A DNA stretch of 64,000 nucleotides, taken from NCBI RefSeq assembly GCF_023159225.1, contig NC_063163.1, positions 107,105,885 to 107,169,884 on the forward strand, in the 5' to 3' direction. The first letter of the stretch is position 1. Every line of letters begins with the position of its first letter. Source of the stretch: Perognathus longimembris pacificus. Its lineage: Eukaryota; Chordata; Mammalia; Rodentia; Heteromyidae. This document shows positions 48,043-59,771 of the stretch, in pieces. The notes below the pieces were generated by a model. It ran no database searches. It was given only the letters and a program-made list of their open reading frames with translations, and was not told the origin of the DNA. A program made the position numbers and the translations under genes.

Positions 48043-49529
48043 CACAGTGATAAAAGCACCGGAGGAGGAAGGGAGGCTGCCAGTAAGCTGGGGGGTCATC
48101 CGGGAAAGGCTCCTAGAGGAGAAAGGCTACTTAGCGGGAGCAAAAGCTCAGATGCAAGATTGGGCAGCGCACAGAACGGGGCGGGAGGGTGAGAAGCTAG
48201 GCCGGTCTGAGGTCAACAGCACACATGGGAGCGGAGGGGGAATGTGAAGGAGGAAAAGGAGCCTGGGCCACTCTGTAAGGAGCACCACACAGTGGTGAGC
48301 CCTCTCTTTTTTCCCCTATCTCAACAGTTCGCAGACAACCCTTCCTGTAAGCCCTTCCTGAAAACAGTGCCTGGCTGAAAACCTGGAGGTCATGATAGAG
48401 CAAGGAACCAGAGTCAACAAGATCATGTGCCAGAGAGCAAATGAACTTGTCCTCTTGCCCGGAAGCCCTCCCACGCCCTCCCGGCTCCCCAAACCCTGGT
48501 CTCGCTGAGTTATCACACTCATATGCCAGGCAGGCCAAGGCTCTTGGAAGCCAAAGCTTGGGGAGAACCTATGGCTGCCCTCCTCATGCGGGCTGATCTG
48601 CAAGATTCTTCGTGGAGATAATCTGGGAACCATGAGTCACACCCGGCCAAATCTCTGGGGGGGCCTCAACTTCAGAACTGAGTGTGAGATCTTCTTCCAT
48701 CTCACTGCCTGATGGATGCTCAAGTGTGTCACAGTGTTTCTAGCCACAGTAGTTCTTCCCACTAGGGTTCTGAAAAGCTGGGCTCTGTTCCAAACCTATG
48801 CACACTCGTGTCCCTGAGAAGCCCCCCAGCCTATGAGAGTGGCCCCCATCAAGGAAGCTGTCCTACTCACAAAAACCTTCTGGATGTGTGCCCGGGAAAT
48901 TCATTATCTCATTAACCAGGAGTCCGAAGCCAGGAAACACAAGTATTTGACTTGATGTGGGCCCCCGTGTACTTAGTACATTTTCAGCTGTACTTTGTGT
49001 CACTGTCACAAGATACCCAAATATAATAGCTACATTTGTTTTAGATGATGTCTGCAGACAAATCGCAAACATGACACTCAATCATATCTCCCTGCTCCAC
49101 TGGCATGGAATGCAGTACGGAGCCAGGTGCTGGGTGTCAGCTCACAGGCTGGGTAAGAGAGGGAGAAGAAAACATTCTTTGATTGCAGATATTCAAGCCT
49201 CTTTGCAGTCAGCCAAAGGGCCTCCTGGCCCATAGAAATGGCCTGGAAAAAGTGAGATTAGGGTAGGAGGTGGTCTGAGATTGGCACCTTACAAGGTGGT
49301 CCACCAGTCACTGTCTCTTTATAAGACAGGATAATAAAATATATATTTTTGAAAAGTTCCTGGCAAGGGGCCTGGAGCATTAGAGAGAGCCACCTCTTGA
49401 CCTTGACCTCTGGAGTAACTCAAAAGAAAGGATAACTTGTCTAAGAACTTTAGACCGAGGAAGAACTTTAACTCAATGAGCTGAAAATGTATGTCTATGT
49501 GTACACACAGGGGTGGTGGTTGTTGTTAC

Positions 49530-49622
49530 TGTTTATTTGTTCTGATGGTAGTGAAATTTGAATGCAGGGCTTCATATTTGCTAGGCAGGTGCTCTACCCT
49601 TTGAGCTTTTCCCTCCAGCCCC
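49530..49622 (-). mobile_element. ID-like monomer
   Basis: GTTTATTTGTTCTGATGGTA, GCAGGGCTTCATATTTGCTA and GTGCTCTACCCTTTGAGCTT to CCTCCAGCCCC. Confidence 0.65.
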
Positions 49623-49805
49623 ACAGAGAGATGTTTACATACATGACATACAAAGGTTAACCCTGGAGAGACAAAGAAATAAAAACAATGACTGCTTCTG
49701 GGAAAGGGAAGTCGAACAATGTACGGCTACAGAACTGACTTTTACTGCACATGCCCTGTACTACGTACACATGTTCACATGTATGTGTGTGTATATATAT
49801 TTGGG

Positions 49806-50001
49806 GGGGGGCAGTCCTGGGGCTTGGACTCAGGGCCTGAGCACTGTCCCTGGCTTCTTCTTGCTCAAGGCTAGCACTCTGCCACTTGAGCCACAGCGCC
49901 ACTTCTGGCCATTTTCTATATATGTGGTGCTGGGGAATCAAACCCAGGGCCTCATGTACACGAGGCAAGCACTCTTGCCACTAGGCCATATCCCCAGCCC
50001 C
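49806..50001 (-). mobile_element. type A SINE in a TA-rich site
   Basis: Reversed; GGGGCAGTCCTGGGGCTTGG start and AGGCCATATCCCCAGCCCC end. TATATATATTT lies on both sides as the likely target duplication, and a G-run replaces the expected T-tail. Confidence 0.9.
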
Positions 50002-50037
50002 TATATATATATTTAAAAAAAATAATCATAGAAGGAT

Positions 50038-50270
50038 TTTTTTTTTGGTCAGTTGTGGGGCCTGAACTCAGGGTGTAGGTGCTGTCCTTAAGCTTTTCTG
50101 CTCAAGCATAGCATTCTATCACTTTGGGCCACTTCTAGTTTTCTGGTGGTTAACTGGAGATGAGTCTCACAGACTTACTTTCCTACCTGGGCTGGCTTTG
50201 AACCATGATCTTCAGATCTCAGCCTCCTGAATAGTAGCTAGGATTACTGGCATGAGCTACTGGTTCATAG
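50038..50270 (-). mobile_element. type B SINE
   Basis: Reversed; TTTTTTTTTTGGTCAGTTGT, GGTGGTTAACTGGAGATGAG and GTAGCTAGGATTACTGGC. Confidence 0.85.
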
Positions 50271-50343
50271 ACACATATTAGCAAACAAAACAAATTTTAA
50301 AAGACCAACATACTGATGATCTCTTAAGAGAATAAGGAAGAAA

Positions 50344-50480
50344 GACAGGTATACTAACATACGGTATTCCCAGCATCTGGAAGCCTAAAGCAGGAGGATA
50401 GTGAGTTTCAGGCTGGCCTGGGCTACATGGTAAAACTGTCTCCAAAAATCCCCAACAAAATGAAACAAACAAAAACGTTC

Positions 50481-50482
<2 letters not shown>
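50344..50482 (+). mobile_element. B1-like monomer
   Basis: GGTATACTAACATACGGTAT, AAAGCAGGAGGATAGTGAGT, GGCCTGGGCTACATGGTAAA; a CAAAA-rich tail leads into the GA repeat. Confidence 0.7.

Positions 50483-50484
<2 letters not shown>

Positions 50485-50514
<30 letters not shown>
50485..50514 (+). repeat. (GA)n microsatellite
   Basis: About 15 GA units after a B1-like tail. Confidence 0.95.
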
Positions 50515-50518
<4 letters not shown>

Positions 50519-50652
50519 CCATAATCTTGGAGGTGGTGTGATCTCGAGCTATATCATGTACTTGGTATGTACAAGTTGTTGAGTGGGTGGAAAGCAGAAC
50601 AAATGGCTAAATAGGTGACCATGAGTTTGGAGACAATAAAGGTATGCTTCCA

Positions 50653-50735
50653 GGAGCTGGGGATTTAGCTCAGAGGTTCATCCAACTGCCTAGCATTTGT
50701 GAAGCCCTGGGTTTTGTCCCCAGTGCAAAGGAAAG
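50653..50735 (+). mobile_element. ID-like monomer
   Basis: AGGAGCTGGGGATTTAGCTC, ACTGCCTAGCATTTGTGAAG and GTTTTGTCCCCAGTGCAAAG. Confidence 0.8.
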
Positions 50736-51302
50736 GGAGAAAAGCAGAGAGGTGGAAGAGAAAGGGCAAGGGGAAGAGAAGTGGCACAGGATAGGCAAGG
50801 GTGCCTGAGAGGCTCCTCAAAGCCAATGCTGGAGAACCTCCCTCTCCTTCCCCTGTCTCTGGCCCCTGCAATAAGGAACAGCAGTGCAGATATGGCCTGC
50901 TTTCCTGCTAGATACTTTGCCAACTCCTAAGGGAGTGGCTGAGCTCATGAAGTCACAAGTTAGGGATGTGAGGCACTAAAACAGGGCACAAATAAAGACA
51001 ATCAAGGATTAAGTAAAGGTTAAGAAGAACCACACCTGAGACACCTGCGTCACTGTGAAGCAAGGTCTGACATTTGTGTTGGTCTCTTCATCATCCTTAT
51101 GGGCAAGGAGCCTCCACCACGTGGCTGAGGAACCCAGAATGGTTCCTCAAGAATTTCCTGTCTTCAAGAGGACAGAAAAATGGGCAGTTCTACTAGCAGG
51201 CCAGGCAGACGCCTGCCAGCCCTGGATTAGACAATCTGATGTATTTCTATTCTCAAATGCATCCAGGGATTTTGGAATGGAGACATACAAGTCCCCCACC
51301 CT

Positions 51303-51500
51303 CCTTTTTTAATTGTCAAAGTGATGTACAGAGGGGTTAGTTTCATACATAAGGCGGTAAGTACATTTCTTATCCAACTTGTTACTTCCTCCTTCCCTGT
51401 TTCCCTCCCCTCCTCCTCAAGAGTTGTACAGTTGGTTTACAGTTTTGTAAGTATTGCTGTTGCATTGATTTATCTTACCCACGTTGACTCTCCATTTTGA
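51303..51500 (-). mobile_element. probable L1 3' UTR tail
   Basis: A short T-run at 51304 precedes AATTGTCAAAGTGATGTACA and a long pyrimidine tract (51380-51420). On the minus strand this is a purine-rich tract and then an A-tail, the layout of rodent L1 3' UTRs. A truncated type B SINE abuts it. The lineage-specific L1 assignment is from memory only. Confidence 0.45.
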
Positions 51501-51516
51501 TGCCCCCCCACCCCCC

Positions 51517-51716
51517 GGGGTTGTGTGAGCCTGGGCACTCTCCTTGAGGTCTATTTTTGCTCAAGACTAGCTTTGAGCCACAACATCACTACCATTCAGT
51601 TAACTGGAGATAAGAATCTCAAGAGGACTTTTCTGCTCAGGCTGGCTTTGAACCTCAGATCTCAACCTCCTGAGTATCTAGGATTAAAGGAGTGAGCCAC
51701 CAGCACTCAACTCAAG
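51517..51716 (-). mobile_element. type B SINE, truncated
   Basis: Reversed; GGGGTTGTGTGAGCCTGGGC, GTTAACTGGAGATAAGAATC, GTATCTAGGATTAAAGGAG. Part of the right half is deleted. Confidence 0.78.
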
Positions 51717-51810
51717 TCCCTCTTTAGTACCTGCAGTGGTGTGTGGACTGCAATCCCTCTGTAGTCATGGTTCTTCAGTCCTCAAGAGTCATGGGATGCA
51801 CAAGTCCCTC

Positions 51811-52323
51811 TGCCGGGCTCGCTCTACTTCCCCTCCGCTTGGGGGTCCTGGGCTTGTCCGCCCCTTCCTATGTGGTCCTTTATCGCTCTCACGTGGGAGC
51901 GATGGCCACAGGTAGCCTCGGTCGAAGGGTGCCCCAAACCCGCCAAGGAAGACACGATGCGTGGGTCCCTGGAGAAGCCTCAGGGGCGTTCTGTTTATTC
52001 AAATGAGGAGCCAACAGATATACCCTCAAAGGCGGGCACAGGAGAGACTTGGCCACAAGGGCTGTCCCTCAAGTGATGTCAGGGGACTTCCTCTATGGGC
52101 GGAGACCCAGCCCCCCAAGGATTGGGTTTCTGGGATCCCCCGCCATTACACACGCGCTCGACCCCCAGGGGCGGGGGGGGGGGGCCTGTCTTGCTTCTCT
52201 TCTGATTGAAGCCAGAAGGTGGGAGGGACTACCTTCCGCAGCCCCAGGGCTGGGGGAAGGGCAGCGTCTCTAAGGGAGCCCTAGTTTCCCTTCCCCCCTT
52301 AAGGCCAAGCTAAATCCCCAACA
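51811..52323 (-). mobile_element. solo LTR of an endogenous retrovirus (class II type)
   Basis: A 513-bp unit begins TG and ends CA in both orientations (plus: TGCCGGGCTC to CCCCAACA). It is flanked by identical 6-bp duplications, TCCCTC at 51805-51810 and 52324-52329. On the minus strand it reads TGTTGGGGATTTAG, has a TATA-like GGTATATCTG near 52014-52023, an AATAAA (complement of 51994-51999) and a GC-rich U5-like end. Six-base duplications are typical of ERVK/IAP-like proviruses. No internal retroviral sequence is present, so it is a solo LTR formed by LTR-LTR recombination. It lies in a DCPS intron, in the same orientation as the gene. Confidence 0.85.
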
Positions 52324-53149
52324 TCCCTCTCTCCTACCCCACACTCAAGTCCTATGACCAGGCTTTGACTGAGAAGTTTCAAGTACAGCATTGCCTGAAG
52401 GGAGAGGAAAAGCTCTGCAGATCTATATGAGGCCCTCCAGCCAGCCGGTCCAGGCTCTGTCCCTTAAGAACTGAAGGAGGCTCAGGCAAACACAAGCTAT
52501 AGGACAAGAGAAGAGTGGACCCAGGTATGCCCTTCGCCTTGAAGAACCTCTTCAGGTATGCCTCTTCACTTGAAGAACCATCTTCTTTGATCTTCCCTGG
52601 CAAGGGTGAATCATCACTCCATGCTGCAACTTCTACTCCCTTTCAATTCCTTACGGTGCCTTGAGCCATGTTGAGAGCACCTCTGAGCTTCTTGTGAAGA
52701 GACAAAAGACACTCATTTGTCTGTGTGCCCTGCCCCAACCACAGGCTCTCAGCATCTTTCTGGGCAGTGGCATGGCAGTTCTGGAAATCACCAACCCAAG
52801 ACTAAAACTTTAGGTGACTTCAGTATAGGATTCTAAGTCCTAAAGAAAAAGAAACAACTGAGAAAGCAAGAGGGAAGGCAGCTACAGAGAAGTTGCCGGA
52901 ACCAGAGCATCAGAACATTTCTGGAATCCTATGATGGGTGAGGAGATACCGAGGGTAGAATTTGGAGCCACGCTTAAATTACTTGTGAGTATAATGCAGG
53001 AGAGAGGCCACTGTCTGCTCTCAATTCTCCTGTGCTGGCCTTCCTGCCCCCTCCCCAGCCTTAGCCTGAGATGGGCCTTCTGCAACAGTGGCGCTGCCTC
53101 TTTCTGATTCCATCAGATACCCTTAGGGCACTAAAGAGATGACTGTAAT

Positions 53150-53362
53150 CAGGATGCTGGGGACTCACACCTGTAATCCTAGCTCCTCAGGCAGCTGAGA
53201 TTTGAAGATTGTGGTTCAAAGTCAGCCCAGGCAGGAAAAACTGGAAGTAGAGCTGTGGAGTAAATGGTAGAGGACCAGCCTTGAGCCCAAATACAAAGGG
53301 ATGGCACTGAGGACCTGAGTTAAGTAAGCCCCAGTACTGGCAATAAAGAAATAAAAAAAAAA
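53150..53362 (+). mobile_element. type B SINE, internally deleted
   Basis: GATGCTGGGGACTCACACCT start, ATTGTGGTTCAAAGTCAGCC; the central AATTAACC segment is missing before AAAAACTGGAAGTAGAGC. Confidence 0.82.
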
Positions 53363-53370
53363 GAGGTGAG

Positions 53371-53562
53371 TGGGGCTGGTAGAGTGCTTGCTTCATATAC
53401 ATAAAGCCCTGGGTTCGATTCCTCAGCACCACACATATAGGAAAAGCCAGAAGTGGAACAGTGGCTCAAGTGGTAGACTGCTAGCCTTGAGCAAAAAGAA
53501 GCCAGGGACAGTGCTTAGGCCCTGAGTTCAAGCCCCAGGACTAGGAGAAAAAAAAAAAAAGC
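53371..53562 (+). mobile_element. type A SINE
   Basis: GTGGGGCTGGTAGAGTGCTT (short head deletion) to CCAGGACTAGGAGAAAAAAA. Confidence 0.88.
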
Positions 53563-54054
53563 ATAGTTCTTGGCAGCCAGGGAGCAAGGAGCAGGGAGCA
53601 AGAGAGTGCAGGGCAGAGCTCTGGGCTCCTGGAAGCCTGCTCTGCAGCTCAGGCTGGGAGTGTCTCTCTGGTTCCGTTCCCATGCTTCTTGCAGGCCAGT
53701 GCTTTATAACCTAGGCCTGCCTGGATGTGTGGTCAAAGGGATGGAAATATGCATTTTACCTGGGGACTCCAGGTGCAGCTGGCAGGAAGCTGGCAGCTCT
53801 AGCCACTTGGCTCACTAAGAAATGGCCCACATGGTCACGGAGACAAACACTACCCCATGTCACCAGGCCTTGAAGCTGATCCTCTGAAAGCAAAAGCAGC
53901 TGTGTCTGCCAGGCATGTACTCTGTCACCCAGGAGAACACAAGTCACCCCTTGTTGAGTCTGAAGAAGGCTAGCCAAGGCAGCCAGCCTGCCGCTGGAGA
54001 AGGTGGGGGGTGGGGGTTCTCAAAGACCAGTGCCCTCCAACACACAGCTTTTAC

Positions 54055-54168
54055 CTGTTGCTGGTTCCACTTGAGGTCAGGGATGAGGACAAAGCCATCA
54101 GAGGGATCCGGGTTCTCAAAAACAATCCGGTCAGCTTCTGCCTTCTTGTCAAGGATGTTATACACCCA
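54055..54168 (-). CDS. DCPS: DCPS internal exon (cap-binding residues, human 175-212)
   Basis: A 114-bp exon, 38 codons, phase 0 at both ends, beginning [20 protein letters not shown] and ending PDLKWNQQQ. The first residue corresponds to human Trp175, which stacks on the m7G base. Glu185 and Lys207, which contact the cap, are also present, so the cap pocket is intact. The acceptor is CTCATTCCAG before TGGGTG; the donor is CAACAG followed by GTAAAA. Every residue visible matches human DCPS as I recall it. Confidence 0.97.
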
Positions 54169-55593
54169 CTGGAATGAGAGAGAGACAGTTTCCAATTCAA
54201 CTCACCCTACCTGGGCCAGGTAAGCTCTCTGGCCCTTCTAGAGTGACCCAATAATAAAAGGCCATTAAGTTCAGGATCAACAATCAGGCCAGTCATCCCC
54301 AATTACCTACTGGGGAAGGAGGGTGTTAGAAGAAATTTCCCCTTATGCCACCGTAGCTAACTCTCAGCCATCACAGTCGCCACAGAAGCCTTTGCAGCTT
54401 GGCCAGAGGTGGGGGTGGGGGCTTGGTCCTGAGATTCATCACGGTCTACACAGCAGTGATTTACCCACATACCAGGGTTCCCTCTATTGCCCACGTGGTG
54501 AAAGCCATATGGATGCAGGCAACCATGTGCCTCTCATAGTAGCCTGGGTTTTCTGGCCCTCGGGCTACCTGCTGACCAGCTTGACCCACTATGATGTGGC
54601 TTTATAGCTAATGGCCTGAAGGGCTTTGTGAAAAAGCCCAGGTTTCGAGGAGCTCAGACTGAGAACTCTGCAAGCCTCAGTTTCCTTCAGCTTGTCTCTA
54701 TTTACTGCTAGCTCTGGCAGCCCACTGTACTCATGTATGCCCCATATCCCAAAGAGAAACCTACTAACAAACAAGGGAGGGTACATTCTGCTGTCCCTTC
54801 CTATTTAGTGTTGCAGGAATTTCTAAGTTCACTGATGGGAGTGGGGAAGTCCCTGATGGAGAAGCCAGGGAACTGACATAACCAGATGGTCATAGTCGAC
54901 TCCCTAAAGAACTGGCACAGGCAGCATCTCCCAAGGCCAGGGATAGGGAAGTGGCCTAGTCTGTACACAGTAAACCCTGAGCCTGAACACTGAGCACCCT
55001 GTGCCCATCCTTGGTTCTCAGCTGGGATGGGGGAAGGGAATAGAAAACATCTGTCTGGAAACATCTGATCTTCTAGCTCTTCTGTAATTACTCTCAGGAG
55101 GCATTTCAGGTGAGGAAGGACCTCCAAGCCCTGTGAATAGATCCCCAAGCTGGTCACAATGTGGTCTATCCAGCACAAAAGGGAGGTTTTCCCAGGAGAA
55201 GCCACTTCCAGGGGGAAGGGAGGGGTGAGTCTGGAGGACACCTGGTAGGGGCTTCCTTATGCAGAGCACATGGCCAGAGCCAGACACAACCTAGTGGTGG
55301 ACAAAATTCTTCCAGAGGCATTTCCTCTCCCACCAGAGACTTCTCTGGGAATATACTGCTGGAGACAAAGAGAAAGCCAGACAAAAGCTGACCTGAAACA
55401 AAGAGGAAGGAGAGAGATGATGTACCCCTAAGCAGGCCTCCTGGGTCTGTCTGTTGCTCACAGAGAAAGAATGTCATCACCCACTGGAGAGCCGCAGGTG
55501 CCAGAAAGCACAAGTGTGTCTTGTGCCCATAGAGGTAAAATGCCATCTCTCACCTGTACCACAGACTGGTTGTCACCTTGGGTAAACAACTAA

Positions 55594-55838
55594 TTCCTTG
55601 TGTACTGGTGGCTTACACCTATAATCCTAGCTGCTCAGGAGGCTGAGATCTGAGGATTGTGGTTCGAAGACAGCTCTGGCAGAAATTTCTGGGAGACTCT
55701 TAATCTCCAGTTAAACAGCAAAAAGCCAAATGCGGAGGTGTGGCTCAAGTGGCAAAGTGCTAGCCTTGACAGAAAAAGCCAAGTGAGAATGAGAAGCCCT
55801 GAGTTCAAGCCCTACTATCAGCATAGAGGAAAAAAAAA
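55594..55838 (+). mobile_element. type B SINE
   Basis: CTTGTGTACTGGTGGCTTAC start, GCTGCTCAGGAGGCTGAGAT, right half AAGTGCTAGCCTTGACAG. Confidence 0.88.
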
Positions 55839-56442
55839 TGACCTGCATTTTAGGCTGATGATGAGGATGTTAACTGACGCACACAATGACATCACCTAGC
55901 CCAGAGCCTGCATGAAATCACCTAGCCCAGAGCACACAGGGAGAAGGTACCTAAGGGACAGGGAGGCTAACAGAGGGGACCGCCACAGTTGTGACTGTGG
56001 ATAGTTTGCTGGAGGCAACTGAAGAAGAAATAAGGTGAGGCCAGAGGGTGTGAGGACACAAAGGCACCCTACTTTTACGCTGCTCAAAGAGCCAGAACAA
56101 CCTCCTATTTCAAGTAAGGAGAAAATGTAGGCACAAGGAAGTTCACCTGAGTTCAGATAGCCCAACCCCCAAAGTAGGTCACTTTAACCTGCACTCTGGC
56201 CCAAGGCACATCCTGCCTCCTGGGAGAGGCTCTGGGTGAGAGGCAAGAACTTGTATCTACAGGAAGTCTCAGGACTAGAAAAAGCCCAAAAAAGAAAGGG
56301 TGTGAACAAAAAGAACAAAATCCACACAGGTCACATTGGGTTAGGGAAGAAGGGCTGGGAGAACACCATCTACTAGCCAGCCCCGGAGGCTCACCAGCTC
56401 TACCTATAACAGGGCTAGCAGGGCTAGAGGTGATGCTTCTAG

Positions 56443-56501
56443 AATCCATCTGGTTGGATTGTAGGCAATCCAACCAGAAAATCCATCTGGTTGGATTGTA
56501 G
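56443..56501 (+). repeat. direct repeat with embedded perfect hairpin
   Basis: A 22-nt unit (AATCCATCTGGTTGGATTGTAG) occurs at 56443-56464 and 56480-56501. Between them lies CAATCCAACCAG (56466-56477), the exact reverse complement of CTGGTTGGATTG at 56450-56461 and 56487-56498, giving a 12-bp stem with a 4-nt loop. Confidence 0.9.
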
Positions 56502-56567
56502 ACAACACTGACAACTCTTTCCTTCCTGGACTTACTGTCAGACATCTTGATGCTTCTTCGTTCTTCC

Positions 56568-56782
56568 ATTCTTTTTTTCTTTTGGTCCACTGTAGGGCTT
56601 GAACTCAAGGCTTGAATGTTGTCCCTGAGCTCTTTTTTGCTTAGCACTCTACCACTTTGAGCCACAGTGCCACTTCTGGTTTGCTGGTGGCAGTTTCCTG
56701 TCCGAGCTGGCTTCGAATTGCCGTCCTCAGATCTCAGTCTCCTGAGTAGCTAGGATTACAGGCATGAGCCACCCGCACCTGG
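56568..56782 (-). mobile_element. type B SINE, shortened
   Basis: Reversed; TTTTGGTCCACTGTAGGGCT, GAGTAGCTAGGATTACAGGC; the AATTGGAG linker is deleted. Confidence 0.82.
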
Positions 56783-57236
56783 CACATCCTCCCGTTTTTC
56801 ACTTTGCTCACTGACCTTGCTCCTTCTCCAGCCATGTTTTCTGTCCACATCTTTCCTCTCTCTGCTCTGTATCTCTCCTACTCGTTCCTGTTCTACCTTG
56901 TATGAATAATGGCAGCTCCATCCTGGGCCTGCTCTGTGTGGGCAACAATAGCTGACACATGGTAAGTGGGATCCCTCTTCATTTCCACAACTGTGGGAAG
57001 GAAATGGGGGCTGTGCAGGTGAGGACAATGCTATTGCCAGCCTTAGTTGGCAGAACGAGAATCCAAATACTGGCTGATGCTGAAATGTGACATGATGGCT
57101 CACAGACATGAGTCCCATGGCTTCAGAACCAGACTCTCTCCCCCCTCCCCCCCCCCCCATTGAAGTTTATAAACTCCCTCATGGAAGCAAATAATGCTGT
57201 CAGCTAAGAACAGACACTGGGCCCAGACTGCTTGAC

Positions 57237-57485
57237 TTTTTTCACTTTTTTTTTGCCATTCCTGGGGCTTGAACTCAGGGCCTGGGCACTGGGCCTGGGC
57301 CTCTTTGTCCTCAAGGCTAGTGCTCTACCATTTGAGCTACAGCACCACTTTTGGGGTTTTCTGAGTAGTTTACTGGAGTTAAGAGTCTCAGGGACTTTCC
57401 TGTCCTGGCTGGCTTCGAATCATGATCCTCAGCATTCAGCCTCCAAAGTAGCTAGGATGACAGGCGTGAGCTACCAGCACCTGGT
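57237..57485 (-). mobile_element. type B SINE
   Basis: Reversed; TTTTTTTTGCCATTCCTGGG, GTTTACTGGAGTTAAGAGTC, GTAGCTAGGATGACAGGCG. A GGGCCTGG duplication is seen near 57283. Confidence 0.87.
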
Positions 57486-58555
57486 GACTTTAAGACCTAT
57501 CTTGTAACTGTCTGTGGTTAAGACTGAAGTGATAAAGTATGCAATCTCCAGAGCAATTCCTGGTACTGAGTGCGGACTCAATAAGCTCCAAACCCACTTC
57601 ATTGTGTTCCACATAAAGCCCCTTTCCTGGTCACGTCCTATCCTGGTTAATGAATAGTCTTACTGTCCACTCCATTCAAGCTGGTCCTGGACCATCCCAT
57701 GCTTTCTTCCCTTTCCATAACCAACCACGTTCTAAGTCCATCCAGTCCCATTAATCCTTCTCTCCCTAGTAAGCTTCCTGGCTGTCTCAACTGTGGTCCA
57801 GACCTATGTTAGTTAGTTGCCCTGCTTCTAGAAATCTGACATTGGTCTTACACTTCGAGTCACGTAAGGGATTCTCATTGCCTATGGCAATCCTGTTCAG
57901 ATCTGGTAGTCATTGGAAGCAGACATTTTTTTTTCAAATGCACAAGTTCCAGTTCCACTCCTTGAAGGGTGAGATTGAGTTGATATGGACTAGAATCTCA
58001 GGCAAGCATGATGATCCACAGGCCTCCTCGTCGCACTTGCCTGGCTTTACATACAGCACATGCGCTCTGTACCTGGGGTCCCAGGGGCACCAAATACCTT
58101 GCAGCTCTCCAGATGCAACGTATGTTTCAAGCTACCCATGTCTCTGGACCTGATCTCCTCTGCCTTATCCATGTGGCAAACTACTGTCAATGTAAGACAA
58201 TGGTTCCTCTCCCTCTGCTTCATCACTGCAGCTTATGGAGCCCACCAAAGAACTCATCTCATGATCACAATTGCCTGTCTGTCCATCTGTCTTTCCTGCT
58301 AAGACTGTAAGAAGATTAGCAACGGACCATTACTTGAGTGTCCTCCCAGAGCCTCGCAGAGGCCCTGCTACACAGCAGTAGATGTTCAAGAAATACAATG
58401 ACTGTTGCCAGTTAAGCTACAGCTTGTATACTTGCTCATAACATCCAAGGAGGAATGGATGCATGTTCCTGCCACTCAGGAACTGGGAGAGAAGTTATTT
58501 TCCAAAAGAAACTGAACAATGGTGCATCAGAAGGTAGCTCTCTGATTCAACATCA

Positions 58556-58692
58556 ACTGCTCTTTCTGAGTGATTTATTGGAGATAAGAGTCTCATGGAC
58601 TTTTCTGCCTGGCTGGCTTCAAACCACAATTCTTCCATCTCAGCCTCCTGTGTAGCTAGGATTACAGGTGTGAGCCACCAGTACCCAACTTC
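58556..58692 (-). mobile_element. type B SINE, B1-like half only
   Basis: Reversed; GAGTGATTTATTGGAGATAA, GTAGCTAGGATTACAGGTGT, GAGCCACCAGTACCCAAC. The right half is absent. Confidence 0.8.
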
Positions 58693-59395
58693 AGTCTTTC
58701 TTCTGAGTCAAGACAAGAATGGCTGTGAGCTTCCCACAGTTGAATTCTCCTGCCAGGCATCCTGGAGCTTGGGAGAATAGTGAGAAAAGCTCAAAGAGAA
58801 CAAGAGTGAGCAACAATGAGAAGGAGTCGGTGAGAGCCAGAGAGTAGGCAAGGAAATGACTCACCAATATGCATTCATCATACTTAACTGTGAGTATCCA
58901 CATGGGGCCAATTCCAGGCAGAGGCTCTGGTTGGCACTGGGCCTAAGTCCAAGGAGCCATCAAGATCTCTGAGAGAAACAGTCTTACATCTGGCCCCGCC
59001 AGAATACTCGGACTCCCTGTACACAAAGACCTGTACTAAATGAACATTAGGGATGACGGGTACTGCCTTCTGAGGAATAAATGCAAGGGCAGGCAAGCAC
59101 TGGGGAGGTTTTTAACTCAGACTTGGCTCCAGCAAAATGGACTGCTGTAAGACGAGGAACAAGAAAGAGGCTGGATCTGGACCCAGCTGGCCTCACCCAA
59201 CACCCATCTTTACCCACTCAAAGACCTTTAGCAAGAGCACAGTGATTCACACACTATTATCGGGGCTCCTGTAGAAACAAATTCCACCTGGACTGGACTG
59301 CTCAGGGTCCCAGAACCTCAGTGGCATGTCCAGCTACTCATGGAGGGGGGACCCAAAACATGAGGCTTGCTCTGGCCATGCAACAGGGACTCAAG

Positions 59396-59461
59396 GTATA
59401 GTTAATCCAGAGGTATAGTGCCTGATTAGAAAGCATGAAGCGCTAAGTTCAAACCCCAATA

Positions 59462-59462
<1 letters not shown>
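59396..59462 (+). mobile_element. ID-like monomer, diverged
   Basis: TAATCCAGAGGTATAGTGCC, GAAAGCATGAAGCGCTAAGT, TCAAACCCCAATATCACAC; the tail becomes a CA/CT array. Confidence 0.5.
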
Positions 59463-59500
<38 letters not shown>

Positions 59501-59516
59501 CTCTCTCTCTCTCTCT
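59463..59516 (+). repeat. (CA)n(CT)n compound microsatellite
   Basis: About 17 CA units followed by about 10 CT units. Confidence 0.95.
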
Positions 59517-59771
59517 AACTCTGCAAATCAGCAACTGGCCCGCCCTAGGACTCCTCTCCTACAGATTCTATTTCTCTCCATTGCAATGTCACATATTGTA
59601 CAGGCACAGATATTTGTATGCTGATTCCACGCAGGAAGTAAGCGCCATGAGGCAAGGATGTGGTCTGCTGCTCCCACAGCCTGGACCCTCAGAAGGCCCC
59701 AACAGATAGCCATGAAAAGGGAGACAGGCATAGGAATGACACGTCCCATCCAAGGCTTAAGGGCCATTCAC

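Larger units (their letters stand above)
47432..54054 (-). other. DCPS: DCPS intron (6.6 kb)
   Basis: Intron between the 54055-54168 and 47321-47431 exons, with GTAAAA donor and CATGCAG acceptor. It holds several SINEs, an L1-like tail, a solo LTR and a GA microsatellite, listed separately. The unique stretches 48045-49530 and 52330-53150 contain nothing I can name. Confidence 0.9.
54169..59771 (-). other. DCPS: DCPS intron (5.6 kb)
   Basis: Intron between the 59772-59917 and 54055-54168 exons, with GTGAAT donor and TTCCAG acceptor. It contains four type B SINEs, an ID-like fragment, a CA/CT repeat and a small hairpin repeat near 56443-56501. Stretches 54230-55590 and 57490-58550 are unique DNA without recognisable features. 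Confidence 0.9.
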
